From Phocoena phocoena (Eukaryota > Chordata > Mammalia > Artiodactyla > Phocoenidae), in NCBI RefSeq assembly GCF_963924675.1, contig NC_089220.1, positions 89,097,168-89,161,167 on the forward strand: a DNA stretch of 64,000 nucleotides. The letters run 5' to 3'. The translations under genes were made by a program, and so were the position numbers. Shown one piece after another: positions 46,491 to 58,762 of this stretch; position 1 is the first letter of the stretch; every line of letters begins with the position of its first letter. The notes beneath the pieces are model-generated. The model ran no database searches. It was not told where the DNA came from and saw only the letters and a program-made list of their open reading frames with translations.

Positions 46491-49400
46491 ACAGTCATTA
46501 ACTAGGTGAAAGGGAAAACACAGCCCTTGTACTAAGATGTGCTCTCCTTCCTGGTATTTCCAATAGTCTCGCTACAGCAGCTTATGCTAAGAGGTGGGTG
46601 TTTTACTCTTTCTTGCCCATTCTCTGTTATATAAGGGGTGTACCCAGGTTTTCTGGAGCCTGAAGCCCATACAATTTGATGAGCCCTCTTTAGGAAATGT
46701 AATACAAAAACATCTTAGAGTTGCACAACAAGAACACACTGGGAAGTCTCCTCCCAGGTCTTAGGAAAAGGCCCGTGTGGAGGAGGAACCAGGAAGCTTA
46801 AACTTCAATAGCTTCATGGTGTAGGCAACCTCAACTTCCCTTGGATAATGTTGATCTTCTGCAGTGCTAGAGCAAAGAGAACATGGCACAGGCGTAACAT
46901 CTGTTTCAGGACCAGAGAAAACTTGAGAATCCTCCAGAGTACTGGAGGGAGGGGTCGAAGGGAAGGGCATAGGAAACACCTGGGGAAGGCAACACCCAGA
47001 CTCTAGCAATGGCCCTGTCATCTAGCAGGTGAGTTGATAAATGTTTATTGACTGAATAAATGAGCACAGACAGATTTCCTCGACAGGTCTCACTGGTAGA
47101 TTCATTTGATCTAATGAATCAATTAATTCATTCTGCATTGGCAAATTATGCAGATTTTAAAGTAAATCCTTTTTAAAAACTCCTTATTTCTCTATTTTAA
47201 ACATAAGGCTAGGACTTTGACTCTGTGATCATTCTCTATACCTAGACTGCCAGATTGGTTGTCCTTGCCATTCCAGAACAATAGAGATCATGATAGAGAT
47301 GTGCAAATCGATACCCACATATGATCAGAGCATCATGGCACACATAAGGACATGGAGAGCTACGAAGTGCATCTGGCCCAGGAAAAATGCACTCCCAGAA
47401 AAAGAGGATTTTGTCCGGCCTTTAAGATGCTGTGGTGTCCAATTTATTCATAATAGTTTTCAAGGCAAAAATCCAGGGATGCGTAAGTATAAAAAAGAGG
47501 AGGAATAAAAATAACACTTGCAACTCCACAAGCTCCAGATCATTTTAATCAAAATTATTTCCAGTTACTGTCACTCCTCCCGAGCAGCCATTTCTGCCAC
47601 AAGGCATCAGGCCAATACAGTCAGGTTCCTGAAAGTTTCCTTCATCAATCCAGGAAATATATAGCGGGCCATTTGTACCATCTGCCACCCAGGTGTCAGT
47701 CATTGGAAAGCAGATAGGAACCCGGGAAAGTGTGTTGGAATGCCATTTGGAAAAAAAATGAAACGTGCTCTGGGAAAGAGACTGGGAGTGTATTGAGCAA
47801 GAGGAAGAAAGAGACTCCACAAAAAGAGCACATAAAAAGCAAAGATATATGTTAAAGCTCTGACAAATCAAAAGAAATTCTTCTATCACCTCTCAGCCAA
47901 TTTGATATCATTCTTGCTTTTGGCAATGATAAAAAATATAATATTTCACAGGCATTTTGTTGTGGTTGATATTACATTCTTTATGCATATAAATATCTCC
48001 TTGTAACAATATTTGTGCACCCCTCTTTTTTATAGTGGGGAATACAGGGGAAGAAATCTTGTTACAGGGCACCCTAATCCTGACCTTATCTCAAGCTGTA
48101 ATAAAAAAAAATCTTCATTGTAGTTAACCTTCTGAAATAATTATGCTCTTTATTTAGAGACTGATTAAAGTCACATAAGTGCAACCTTTACACTGCTGGT
48201 ATTAGAAACGCTGGCAGCTTTGGTCTTCAGTAACGTGGCCATTTCATCTGCCACAAAATTATACTGTCTTACTTTTCAGTTAGGAATCCTTAATACAGAC
48301 AATTGAGAAGTTTTCAGGCAAGGCGGACCTGTGATAGAATGGCATCTGGTTACATAGAACGGTCATGGTTTTGTCTGTCTTTGTGTGCTGTTCAGGTATC
48401 CATATAACTGACACAGTCATAGGAGTCAGTAATAGTCATTGTATCTTCAGCAATGGAACAGACAAAAGTGTGTGGTTGGTAAAATTTTCCCTTAGTATCA
48501 TGTCACCTTTTTAGTGCTGTTTCTGCTTTTGTGGGACTCCTCTCCTTCCTCTCCCTACCTGTCTCTTTGCTCCCACACAAATTGCTTATCTGTTGATTTA
48601 TTTCATGGAAATCTCACTTGGAGTTTGGGAGAGTTGAAAAGGACCTAGGCCATGTTTCTCTAACTTGAGTAATGTGTGGCTCCCTTTAAAGGATTTTTAA
48701 AAAATCTCCTGGATTTTGAGTATTAACTTAAGTGATTTTTACAATGTTACTTAAGTATTTATAAACCTAAAGCTAGGTATAAGCTCCATCGGCTTATAGC
48801 TGTTATACAAGAATACAATCAAGACAAATTACATATTAAATACAAGGGAAACTACAAAACAACAAAACAAAACAACATGAATCTAATGTGACAGATAAAC
48901 CTGTTTTGCTGAAATCAAATTGACTCTCATATTGTAAATACTGTCCTCAGTGCTATGGCTCAAGTCCTCTTGAGTCTGGCACGTATATAACTATTACAAG
49001 CTCTGAGGTGACTATACAGGAAGTCAGTGGGGGATGTAGGACAGTTACCATTTTGACTTGCGCACACGGGCAGCATCAGGGCAGTCAGATAGGTTTGCCA
49101 GCACATCAGAAGGATTCCAAAGATTCCACTATACTTAAAACACTTTTTTTTTAAATTTTAAAAATAATCCTGGAATTAAAAAAAAATTTCAATTCAAAGC
49201 AACAATTCCATTGGTGGTTACTTTCAACAGGTTTTCCCACCATGATCTATTATTACCATTAAAGAAAAAATTGTTGGTGAGAATTTAACTCCCTTAGTTC
49301 ACGTTTCTTTGTTACCTAAAAAAAAGAGCTCTACATGTATTAATTATTGAAACAAAATATAACAAATACCAAAACTAAGGCTTGCTATTAAACATCTGCA

Positions 49401-49540
49401 TTTTTTGCAATGCTGTAGTAAATCTTGCTCACTGCATTATTTATTCCAATTTCTTTTTCTTCAAACCTTCAGCAATATTTTCTACGAGTCTTTCTGATAT
49501 TTTGCTGATAGAAGAACACATTTTAGTTTATTCCCAAGTT
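46491..49540. other. Unrecognised, low-repeat stretch
   Basis: About 3 kb with no recognised repeat and no supported gene. A minus-strand open frame of 114 codons (47545-47889) is not explained by a known repeat and is listed separately as a finding. Otherwise I see nothing. Confidence 0.45.
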
Positions 49541-49740
49541 TTTTTTTTGCGTTACGCGGGCCTCTCACTGTCGTGGCCTCTCCCGTTGCGGAGCACAGGC
49601 TCCGGACGCTCAGGCTCAGCGGCCATGGCTCACGGGCCCAGCCGCTCCGCGGCATGTGGGATCTTCCCGGACCGGGGCACGGACCCGTGTCCCCTGCATC
49701 GGCAGGCGGACTCTCAACCACTGCGCCACCAGGGAAGCCC
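49541..49740 (-). mobile_element. CHR-type SINE (short form), minus strand
   Basis: Minus strand: GGGCTTCCCTGGTGGCGCAG through GCCATGGCCGCTGAGCCTGA, CGGAGCCTGTGCTCCGCAAC and GCGTAACGC, then the A-tail (T-run 49539-49548). The short direct repeat CCAAGTT is at 49533-49539 and 49742-49748. This is the copy closest to consensus in the window, and hence probably the youngest SINE. Confidence 0.95.
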
Positions 49741-49899
49741 TCCAAGTTGTGTTTTTATGTATTATTTCATCCATTTTTAGTGTATCAGGAAGAACAGGGA
49801 TTTACCCAGTGGTTACATAGCTTTTTGTTTGTTTTTTGTTATTAAGGAGGAAACCTAAAATCAACTTACAAATATTTATAATTAAATCTAAAATTTTTT

Positions 49900-50200
49900 A
49901 ACCTTGAAATAATTATAGACACAGGAATTTTCAAAAATAGTCAAGAGAGGTCCCAGTTACCCTTCACTCAGCTTCCTTCAAATGTTCAAACATCTTGTCT
50001 AACGCTAACATAACATCAAACATGAAAACCGGGTCATTGGCATTGGTACAATCTACAGGCCTTATTTATTATTAAATTTTAGTGAAACTTTGTAAATACT
50101 GGCTTGAGTATACAATAGCCTCAGGTATTACTGAACAAATAATTAAGGTATGTATCGTGATCGAGCTGCTTAGTTTGTGAATGTTTCGGGGCTCACCATG
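49900..50200 (+). mobile_element. Old L1 3'UTR relic
   Basis: ATTTTCAAAAATAGTCAAGA, GTCCCAGTTACCCTTCACTC and GGCATTGGTACAATCTACAG are phrases I associate with 3' regions of old mammalian L1 subfamilies. The orientation is taken from memory and the boundaries are vague. Confidence 0.5.
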
Positions 50201-50935
50201 ATGCCTTCATAGTATCCATTACCTAATCAACTGAGGGAAAATCTGTGCTTGGGGCAAGGCTCTTTATTTATAATAATGGATATAAAACATGTTGCAAATA
50301 TTGTTCTTGATGATTTATGTTTCTAGGCTGACACTATGTGTAATTTGATTAGGCTGCTTTTTTAAAAGTTTGCTATGTGGCTGACAGTTTTCCTAGAATT
50401 AGAAAATGTATCTGTTCTTTCCCTTTATTGATTTATATTAGTGCATATAGTAATGTATTATCTTTAACCTAGTTTCTTTTTTGGGTCACTTTTGATTTGA
50501 GGATTTAATTGAAACTAGATATTTATGCAGTAAATCTACTTGACTAGCAACATGTAAGCTACATAAATTGCTTAATATAAAAGGGCGATTGAGAGTCCTA
50601 TTTCTCTCTCCTCTCCCTTTATGTTAAGGAACTCTCTTCACTCAAGATTATCTCATGTATTTCATATGACACCTGACCCATGACCTTCTTGTAAATAGAT
50701 TAAAAAATAATAGGACTTGAAGTTTAAACACTCAATGGATCATCTTATGTCCCTATTGGAGGTTATGAACTCCACTTAAAAGCACTGACCCACAAGATAA
50801 CAAAGCCCTCACTGTTTCCTTGTTCCTTTCTAGTGTCATTACTTTGTGTTTATAGCTCATAATAGCAGACTACTGTTAACTGACGAGAAACATCTTCTTA
50901 TCCCTTTGTAAAATACTTTTCACTTCATCTGGAGT
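50201..50935. other. Unrecognised AT-rich stretch
   Basis: No gene or clear repeat. Confidence 0.5.
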
Positions 50936-51165
50936 TCTCTTCCTTCCTTTACTGATCTGGAAAACTATTCTTTCTTTGAAAGTCCAGCTCAGATGTCCCT
51001 TCTTCCAAAAAGCTTTCCCTTTTCCTTTCTCTGTATTACATGTTTGTTCCATGTAAATCCACTGGCATACTTATCTCCCCAGGCTGTACTTTGTTTCATT
51101 ACGCCCCTACTCAGTAGAAGGTAGAAGCTATGTCTTATTCTTCTCCCTCAGTGTTTGGCATCTTG
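50936..51165 (+). mobile_element. L2 LINE 3'-end relic
   Basis: AGTCCAGCTCAGATGTCCCTTCTTCCAAAAAGC is the L2 '...cagctcaaatgtcacctcctccaggaagc' signature, followed by a CCCCAGGCTGTACT...GAAGGTAGAAGCTATGTC stretch equivalent to the L2 terminal region. Confidence 0.7.
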
Positions 51166-54100
51166 GATCCAATTGATTTTAGACTTATCTTTTCCCAAAA
51201 TGCAATGGCTTGCCTTTATAGACTCTTGACCACTTGAACCACATGGAACCCACCAGAAAAAGCACAATGATGGCGTGGAATAGAGTATTTGCCATTAAAA
51301 TTTTTAACCATGAGGATTTTCAAAACTAATACAACTGGAGAAAAGAATTAACCTGTAAAAGAAACAACAAATTTCTCTTTGATAGCTTCAGTTATATTAC
51401 TATTATGAAAGAATTCTGAGGATAATAAGTATAATTTTCCCATAACATTCAGGATTACTGTCTCCATTGTGCGTTAAATGGCCCATTATTTTCTTACTCA
51501 CAAAGGTACAATGAATATCTCTGAGGCATTTCATGATCCTGCCTCCACAAGCCCCCAGAGACCTTAAGCTGCATTGTAGCCTCCAGGACTGCAGAGTATG
51601 TTATATGGCGGAGGGTAAGGGAGGTGTCTAATATTAGACTTTAAAAACTAGGCTTTATGCTGTCATATCCTTTGGGAAATGAACCACAGGGTATACATTT
51701 CTCATGTCTTTTCTCTCAGGAGGGTGCCAAACTTGCTTAAGCACAAGGGAGAGAAGGTACTTTGGGCTATGTTTTCTTTTCCTCTGACATTTGTTTTATA
51801 AAGGAACTATTACTGGACTCCAGCTAAAATTCCCCCATTGCGTATACCTGAGCGTGTAATATCCATTTGTTTTAACCTTCCTCAAATGCCAAATCATCTG
51901 TCAAGTTTTATGCTTAATTGTGACGTTTTCACTGCTTCTGATTTATAGTGTTTGTCTCTGGTGCTCACAGTAAAGATATCTCAGACATCTCAGTGACCAA
52001 AAGAGTATAGTCAGAGGCAGTAGGGAGTTAGGGGAAGAGGGAAAGGCATAGCCTAGCTCACTAGATACTTGGGGAGTTAGGTAGATGAAGCCTTGATTTG
52101 TTTGTCCTCAGGTACATAATCTGTCCCAGACTGGGAGGAAAAAAACGGGGAGATAAAACAGGGAAGACAGTAGTTTTTTTCTTAAGAGCTGGTTGTTGAA
52201 AATTTTCCAGCTTACCATTGAGAATAGATTTAATATGACAAAAATGTATCCAGCATCCAAGCAGTCTATAAGAAAGACTGTCTCCAATGCTATTGTACCT
52301 ACTGTATATACTATTACTTATTACCAGCAAAAAGGTTGTACCTTTTCCACACTTAGTTCCAGCATCCACCAGGGTCCTGGCAGGGGAAAATAACTCATTC
52401 AAAAAGGGTATTTTGATCATGGTTTAGGGCAAGATGAAGAGAACCTAAAAAGTGTTGAGAGTCCTTACTATTTTTTAGCCTGAAGAAGACAGGGAAGGGA
52501 GTCATTATCAGAAGTTGGAGACAAAGCAGCTGTGTAAAAGGGGGGCACTTAACAGGACCTGTGACCTGTGGAGGAGGGATGCAATCAGGAGCTAGGAGAA
52601 TACTTTGATGTCACTTTTCTCCCTTTGTCAATCTGCTCATTCTTCCCATTATCCAAACCCAACTCTTAAGTCAGGGGGCAATGGAGCCCATTGATGTAGT
52701 TCCTACAGATCAGACTCATTGGGCATAAAGCAGGGTGGAGCGACTTAGCGCGCATAAATGGAGGATACCCAACACAGAACCTACAGATGTTGGTTTTCTG
52801 TGTCTTTTTCTGGTGCGCATGTGTGTGTGTGCACAGAACGTAAGATATCAGGCCTTAGAGATTCATTCCAAAGAGGCAACTAGCAGTAAGCTGTAGGTTG
52901 CCCCAGCAAGGCCCTAACCAAACAATGGTACTAGGGCTGCTCTGGGTCCAAGATCTCAAGTCACCATTTTGGCTGTTTCTTGTGATTCAGCAGGATAAGT
53001 GGCTAACCGGGTAAAGTGAACACTAGATATGAATGTTTTCTTCATCAAGGAACCTTCCCTCGTAAGTGGTTGATGGAAGAACTGGTGCATTTTCCCAAGT
53101 GGGCTCTTCTGTGCCTACTGCCCATTTCATAGAGGCCTCTGCCAGTGGTGTGCTGGAGCCAGGTCGTACCGACTCACAAGAGCCAACTGCATCACTTCCC
53201 AATTTCAGTTCAGTGACATCACATTTGCAGCCTGAAATTGGCCCTGGCGTGAAAATTTATACCACGGAAATCAGAAAGAAACTCTATAAATCATTTTATT
53301 TGCTTCCCCCAGAGAGTTTGTTTTTAAACATTGAGCAGCACACTGCTTATGCATATGGAAATTCTCTGAATAAATTACTAAGGAGAGCTCTAGGAAACAG
53401 AGCTTTCTGCTAGGACTTAGATGTGAGAACCTACCCTTCTTGTTTTATTATTTTTCTCCTAAAATATTGACTGTTTACTTAAAATTTCCCAATTTTTGAA
53501 TTCTCCTTTCTCTAACCACAGGAACGCTAGTCCATCGAGGTGTCAGGGAATTTATAGCTTGCATATATTAGCTTGTAAAAAGTCCTGAATCAGTCTACAT
53601 ATGCCCTTTTTTGTATCACTTTGGCTTGGTTACATCTTCATGATTGTTTACCTATTTTATTGCATATATATCGACCCAGATGAGTTACTCCATGTCAATC
53701 AGGATGGGGATCTTTTGGTGTGTTATTGCTACATCCTCCTGTGAATGTGTCAGCTATTTCCACTCAGTCAAAATGAGGGACTGTGATATACAGGACACCA
53801 CTGGATTCTGAGGGGCACTGAGAGAGAACCGGGGGGTGGCAGGGTTTAGGAAGACATTTGTATTGAAAACCTTCCTTCTTGAATAATTGTTGTTTTTAGG
53901 TAGGGGAGTTATCTCTATAGTGTCATGGATATTCGTATTATTTTCAGATGTGGAATCAGTGATGGAAGGGCATTAGAGTTGAGACTTGCTTCAGAGAGCT
54001 TATTAACACTGATCAAATCCAAAATTTATTTCTTCTGTTTGCCCTTCCAGATCCCTTCTCCTCTCTTTTCTGCACTGCTCTGAGCCCTGGGAGACAGACC

Positions 54101-55429
54101 ACTGTGGATTGTATACTGAGACTCCCTTGCCTTCTACTTTCCTGCTGCGTTTACTCAACGGGAGGCACCAACAGATCAGAGGAAGAAGAGATAAATCAGT
54201 TTAGCCATGACTGCTTCTCTGCCAATATCTATGGTTCTCCCAAATTCTTATAATACCCTCTCTTCCCCACCATCCCTGTTTTTTCATGTTGGAAGTGGTA
54301 ACAGCTCCACTCTGTTAGAAGTATAACAGACCCTGGGTGCATCACCAAACCCTGTTGGCTCCCTTAACCTATACTCACCTTCTTGTTAAAACAAAAAAAC
54401 ACAAAAAACCCGTTTACTTAACACTTTTCAGTTACCTCATTTCATTGGACCATCTATCTCCTATCAAGGTCCTAATACGTTGTTATAATTGTTTTAAATA
54501 TAGCTTTTAAAGTGAAGAGAAAATGGGGAGAGACGTTTTCATTGCTGGTGGAGCTTTTTTGCACACCGAGCCCCAAGCCAAATTGCTGCGCTCTGTCGAC
54601 TTCCAGATTCCCCTGGGTTGTGTCAGTCTTCCAAGGAGTGATGCCACTCCTTTTGGCCTCACCAAGTTATTCTAATTTCTCATTTTCCAGTTGTTTTTTT
54701 TTTTTTTTTATGGAGCAAAAGACATTTGGCTCATGGCTTTCTTTCTCTTCCTATTGCATCCTAACGTCATGCCCATCCACTTCTCTGTTGCCCTTAAACA
54801 CAACAGCTACTCCTCATGCCCCATTAAGTGTAGCAATTTCTTCTAGTTCAGGGGTGTTTCTAGAGTTACACGTAATCATATGAGTGTACTAGATTTATTA
54901 AAGCATTTGGAAATATCACTAGGGCTGTAAATGTCTCTAGTATTTCCAGAGTATGGAAAGTCTACCAGCAAATCTGGCAGAGAACAGTCTATTACCAATC
55001 CAAACACTAGCGCTTCACATCTGTTATGCTTAAAAATTTTAAACTAATGTATTCATTCCAGAAACAGCAGAACAAAAAGATATCCAGCTAGGATGTCTAT
55101 TTTCATATCAATATTTAAAATGTTTTCAATGTTCACCATTTCACACTCATTAACTCTCCAGTGACTTTTTGCTTTCAGGAGATCCATCAGTTTCAAACCA
55201 AAGCGAACAACTAAAAGGACATGTAAAAATGCAATACACATTGTCAGGCAGGGAGTCCAAAGCTATCCAGAGAATGCAATTAGCAAATTTTCTCCAAATT
55301 CATGCAAATGAAAAAATTATATCACCACCTTCAAAATCCATATTTATTATCACTCCAAAGAGAGTAAATCAGGGTCTAATTTTACAGTCTAGCCCTCAAA
55401 AGAAAGTATTTTATAAAGTGATAATCATG
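51166..55429. other. Long stretch without a recognised gene
   Basis: About 4.3 kb. A 115-codon plus-strand frame lies at 53066-53413 without a recognisable domain (see findings). 54694-54709 is a T-run in a sequence without recognisable SINE or LINE. Nothing else is supported. Confidence 0.45.
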
Positions 55430-55729
55430 GGGCTTCCCTGGTGGCACAATGGTTGAGAATCTGCCTGCCAATGCAGGGGACACGGGTTCAAGCCCTGGTC
55501 TGGGAAGATCCCACATGCCGTGGAGCAACTAAGCCCGTGAGCCACAACAACTGAGCCTGCACGTCTGAAGCCTGTGCTCCTCAACAAGAGAGGCCGCGAT
55601 AGTGAGAGGGCCGCGCACGGTGATGAAGAGTGGCCCCCGCTTGCCACAACTAAAGAAAGCCCTCGCACAGAAACGAAGACCCAACACAGCCAAAAAAAAA
55701 TAAATAAATAAAATTTAAAAAAAAAAAAA
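55430..55729 (+). mobile_element. CHR-type SINE (long form), plus strand
   Basis: GGGCTTCCCTGGTGGCACAA to CCAACACAGCC, then an A-rich tail with AAATAAATAAA. It is bounded by the perfect 15-bp duplication AAAGTGATAATCATG (55415-55429 and 55730-55744), a textbook L1-mobilised insertion. Confidence 0.97.
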
Positions 55730-55919
55730 AAAGTGATAATCATGAATAGAAAATTCACACTAAAAAACAAAATGTATAAAACAAATAAACGTATTAGAAA
55801 TGAGCTTTACTAATGAAATTACAGAAAATAAAACAATGAGTTTTCTTGTCTTTCAAATTGAGAAAATATCTTTTAAAATAATATTGATGAGTGTTATGGG
55901 AAAATAATAATGTATTTTT

Positions 55920-56150
55920 GAAGACATACTATCTGGGTTTAAGTCCCTGTTTCATTTCTAACTGAGTAACTTTGGACATTTGACTTAATCTGTTTGTGCC
56001 ACAGTTTTTTAATCTCTAAAATGGGGTTCATTATAACATACGTTACAGAATTACTGAGAAGATTTTCAAATATAGCATCTGTAAAATAGAACAGGTCCTG
56101 CCTCATGGTAAGGGCTTGGTAATTACCAGCAGTCATTATTATTACAGCTA
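55920..56150 (+). mobile_element. MIR SINE relic, plus strand
   Basis: CTGGGTTTAAGTCCC (tRNA-like head), GAGTAACTTTGGACATTTGA, TAATCTCTAAAATGGGGTTC, and the tail-side GGTCCTGCCTCATGGTAAGG. The MIR order is complete. Confidence 0.78.
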
Positions 56151-56214
56151 TGATGAATGATGATGGCCTATGGTGAGAAGGGCAGTGAATTGGGTGTTGA
56201 ACAGTTGTTTGTAC

Positions 56215-56720
56215 TATAATGAGAGTGTAAACTGGCATAAACTTTCTGGACGGAAGTTTACCTGTATGCATATACAGTTTTGAAAATATCAGTTTTCTTT
56301 AATACAGTAAAAACCATTTCTAAGCATTTATCCTAAGCATCACGGAGACAATGATTTCTTTCCAAGGATGTTCATTTTAGCATTATTTATAGATAATCGT
56401 TAGAAACAACATCTAAAAATGGAAATATAAAAATATTTCAATGGAATATTATATAATAAATATTTCTGAATATTATTTAATGTCAGAAAATATATAATAT
56501 GTGAAAAAGCAGAATATTAAATGTTCATGTGGTTGGACTCTAATACTTGTTTTAAAATGTAAATTTTATAAATTGTATATATGCACAAAATTATATATAT
56601 TGAAAATTTCATATATATATGAAAACCTGAAAAGAAATTAATCAATGTCTTGATTTCACAGGGCATTATTGCAGGTGATTTTTGTTGACCTCTTTATATA
56701 TTTGCGTTTTCTGAGATTTT
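56215..56720 (+). mobile_element. Very old L1/HAL1 3' relic
   Basis: GTAAACTGGCATAAACTTTC, AGCATTTATCCTAAGCATCA, GGATGTTCATTTTAGCATTA and CAATGGAATATTATATAATA follow the order of the ORF2 C-terminal end of ancient L1s. It is strongly AT-drifted. Confidence 0.6.
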
Positions 56721-57019
56721 TATTATTTTTATTTTATTTTAAACTAATTTTATTAATTAGTTTCAGAATTAGAACAAAAATCTGATAAAAGTCTCCTTAA
56801 GAGGCTTTATATATAATTAACAGACGTTCAAGCTAGAGCAGTCCTGTAGTCTCTTACTCATCTTTCTTTTCCTGACAATTGCTTGTTCAATTAGATGCAT
56901 TTACAACTTCATGCACAATTGATAACCTTTTGTCATAAATGTGACGACAATTACCTGGTCAGCAACCTTGACACCAGTTTTGTGGCCAAACATAAGTGTA
57001 ACTCATCTCCACTTCAAAA
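56721..57019. other. Unrecognised stretch
   Basis: No gene or repeat recognised. Confidence 0.5.
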
Positions 57020-57255
57020 TACATAATAACTAACATTTACTTATAATTTATTGAGAATATACTATACGCCAGACATCGTTAAATATTTTGCATACATTAT
57101 TGACTTCCATTTTTACAATCATCCTGTGAATTAGGTATAATATTCTCTATTTTATAGAAGAGGGATTTGAGGCCTCTGGAGATTAACTTGTCCACAGGTA
57201 CCCAAATTCCAATACTGGAATTTGATGCCAAATTAATCTGACTCAGAGACTAAGC
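57020..57255 (-). mobile_element. MIR SINE relic, minus strand
   Basis: AACATTTACTTATAATTTATTGAG, CATCCTGTGAATTAGGTATA, TTTTATAGAAGAGGGATTTG and TACTGGAATTTGATGCC follow the reversed MIR core and end. Confidence 0.75.
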
Positions 57256-58440
57256 TTTGACCCCTGTGTATGTTACCTCTCAACAAATGCCTTGTGCATA
57301 CCTGGCTTCTTTTCTTTGCTCTCATTATTGGGAAGAAGAAAAAAACTATTCCAAAGTATAATCTAGGATTTATTGATGTCTGAAAGTTAGTATAAAATAA
57401 CCTGGAATTTAACAACTGTGGCTAATACATAAACTAGACAACCATGCTAAACTGGAGATTAGTTGTAGACATTTTGCTAAAGACCGTACATTTACCAAAA
57501 AATAAAACTAAAAGAGAATAATCAAATATAGGAAATGTATGGCAAACCTTAGTAGTATTTTTTATAAGAAAAAAAACTTAAACAACAACAAAAAACTGTG
57601 TTTCATATGAGGATTCATTTCTTAACAATGGAAATGTTTCTTAGTTTTGGTTTTTGTCTTTACAGTGACAATTTGCTGCAATTGGCCACCCAGAGGGAGT
57701 AAGGGTTAGACACCATTTCCTCGTTTGTATAACGAAAGGGTATTTTATAATCTCAAACAGGCCTTAATTTTATCAGTCTATGATTCTGGTAGTACTAGAA
57801 CACCATAGCTATACAGTAAATATTTAAAGAGTGAATACATATCTTTCAGTTATTTCTTAATCCTATGTATTCTTCAAGGCCTAGCTGAAGCGTCACCTCC
57901 ATGAAGTCTCCTTTGATTACTCAGACTGCCTGAACTCATAAATAGTACAGTAATTACATGTTATCTTTAAACATTTCTTAATAATTTCACATTTGGAAGT
58001 CATTTTAAAATAAGTTGTAAGTCAATTTGACAGAGACAGGTTTTCAGCCCATAATTTCATATATTCCTTGGGTTCTGCCACAGTGTTGGTCTCACAGCTG
58101 ATGCTTAGCCAATTCCTGCTGAATGCAGAGTAAATTTGAATCTGCAACTAGATTCAGAATTTCTTATGTCAGGATATTTCTTTTCTCAAAGTGAGGTTTC
58201 TCAGATTGCAGTCCAGGTCTTCTCCATACCTGCTGTTACTTGATCATCATCATCATCACAGTCATCATCATCTTCTTAATCAAGAACATTTATTTGGTCC
58301 TTCTGGAATGAATGGCAGCAGCCCATGTTCCATCTTCAGGTGAGACGGGAAACAGCTGGTTATTATTCTCTATATAATAACCTTTTATATGTTTAAGGAC
58401 TGTTTCCAGGGTCTAAGATCATTAACTTTAAAGCACTTTG
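57256..58440. other. Mostly unrecognised; short L2 relic and (ATC)n
   Basis: 57868-57935 resembles L2 (AAGGCCTAGCTGAAGCGTCACCTCCATGAAG). 58240-58274 is a short imperfect ATC-triplet repeat (ATCATCATCATCATCAC...). Otherwise nothing is recognised. Confidence 0.5.
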
Positions 58441-58762
58441 AGGGCTTCCCTGGTGGCAGAGTGGTTAAAAATCCGCCTGCCTATGAAGGGGACACTGGTT
58501 CGAGCCCAGCCCTGGTCCGGGAAGATCCCACATGCTGCGGAGCAACTAAGCCCATGTGCCACAACTACTGAGCCCATGTGCCACAACTACTGAAGCCCAC
58601 GTGCCTAGAGCCCATGCTCTGCAACAAGAGAAGCCACCGCAATGAGAAGCCCGCCCACTGCAAAGAAGAGTAGCCCCTGCTCACTGCAACTAAAGAAAGC
58701 CCGTGCACAGCAATGAAGACCCAACGCAGCCAAAAATAAATAAATTAATTTTTTTAAAAAAA
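58441..58762 (+). mobile_element. CHR-type SINE (long form), plus strand
   Basis: AGGGCTTCCCTGGTGGCAGA to ACCCAACGCAGCC and an A/T-rich tail. The body has an internal duplication of CCCATGTGCCACAACTACTG (58553 and 58573) and an extra AGCCC by the B box. The possible target duplication AAAGCACTTTGA/AAAGAGCCTTGA is imperfect. It is diverged, so among the older SINE copies here. Confidence 0.92.

Noticed and set aside
55430..55729. tRNA gene call from A/B boxes in SINE heads (also at 9997, 17656, 22199, 43622, 49541 and 58441)
   Set aside because: The tRNA-like part cannot fold as an intact tRNA and is followed by the SINE body and tail; Pol III boxes are SINE promoters.
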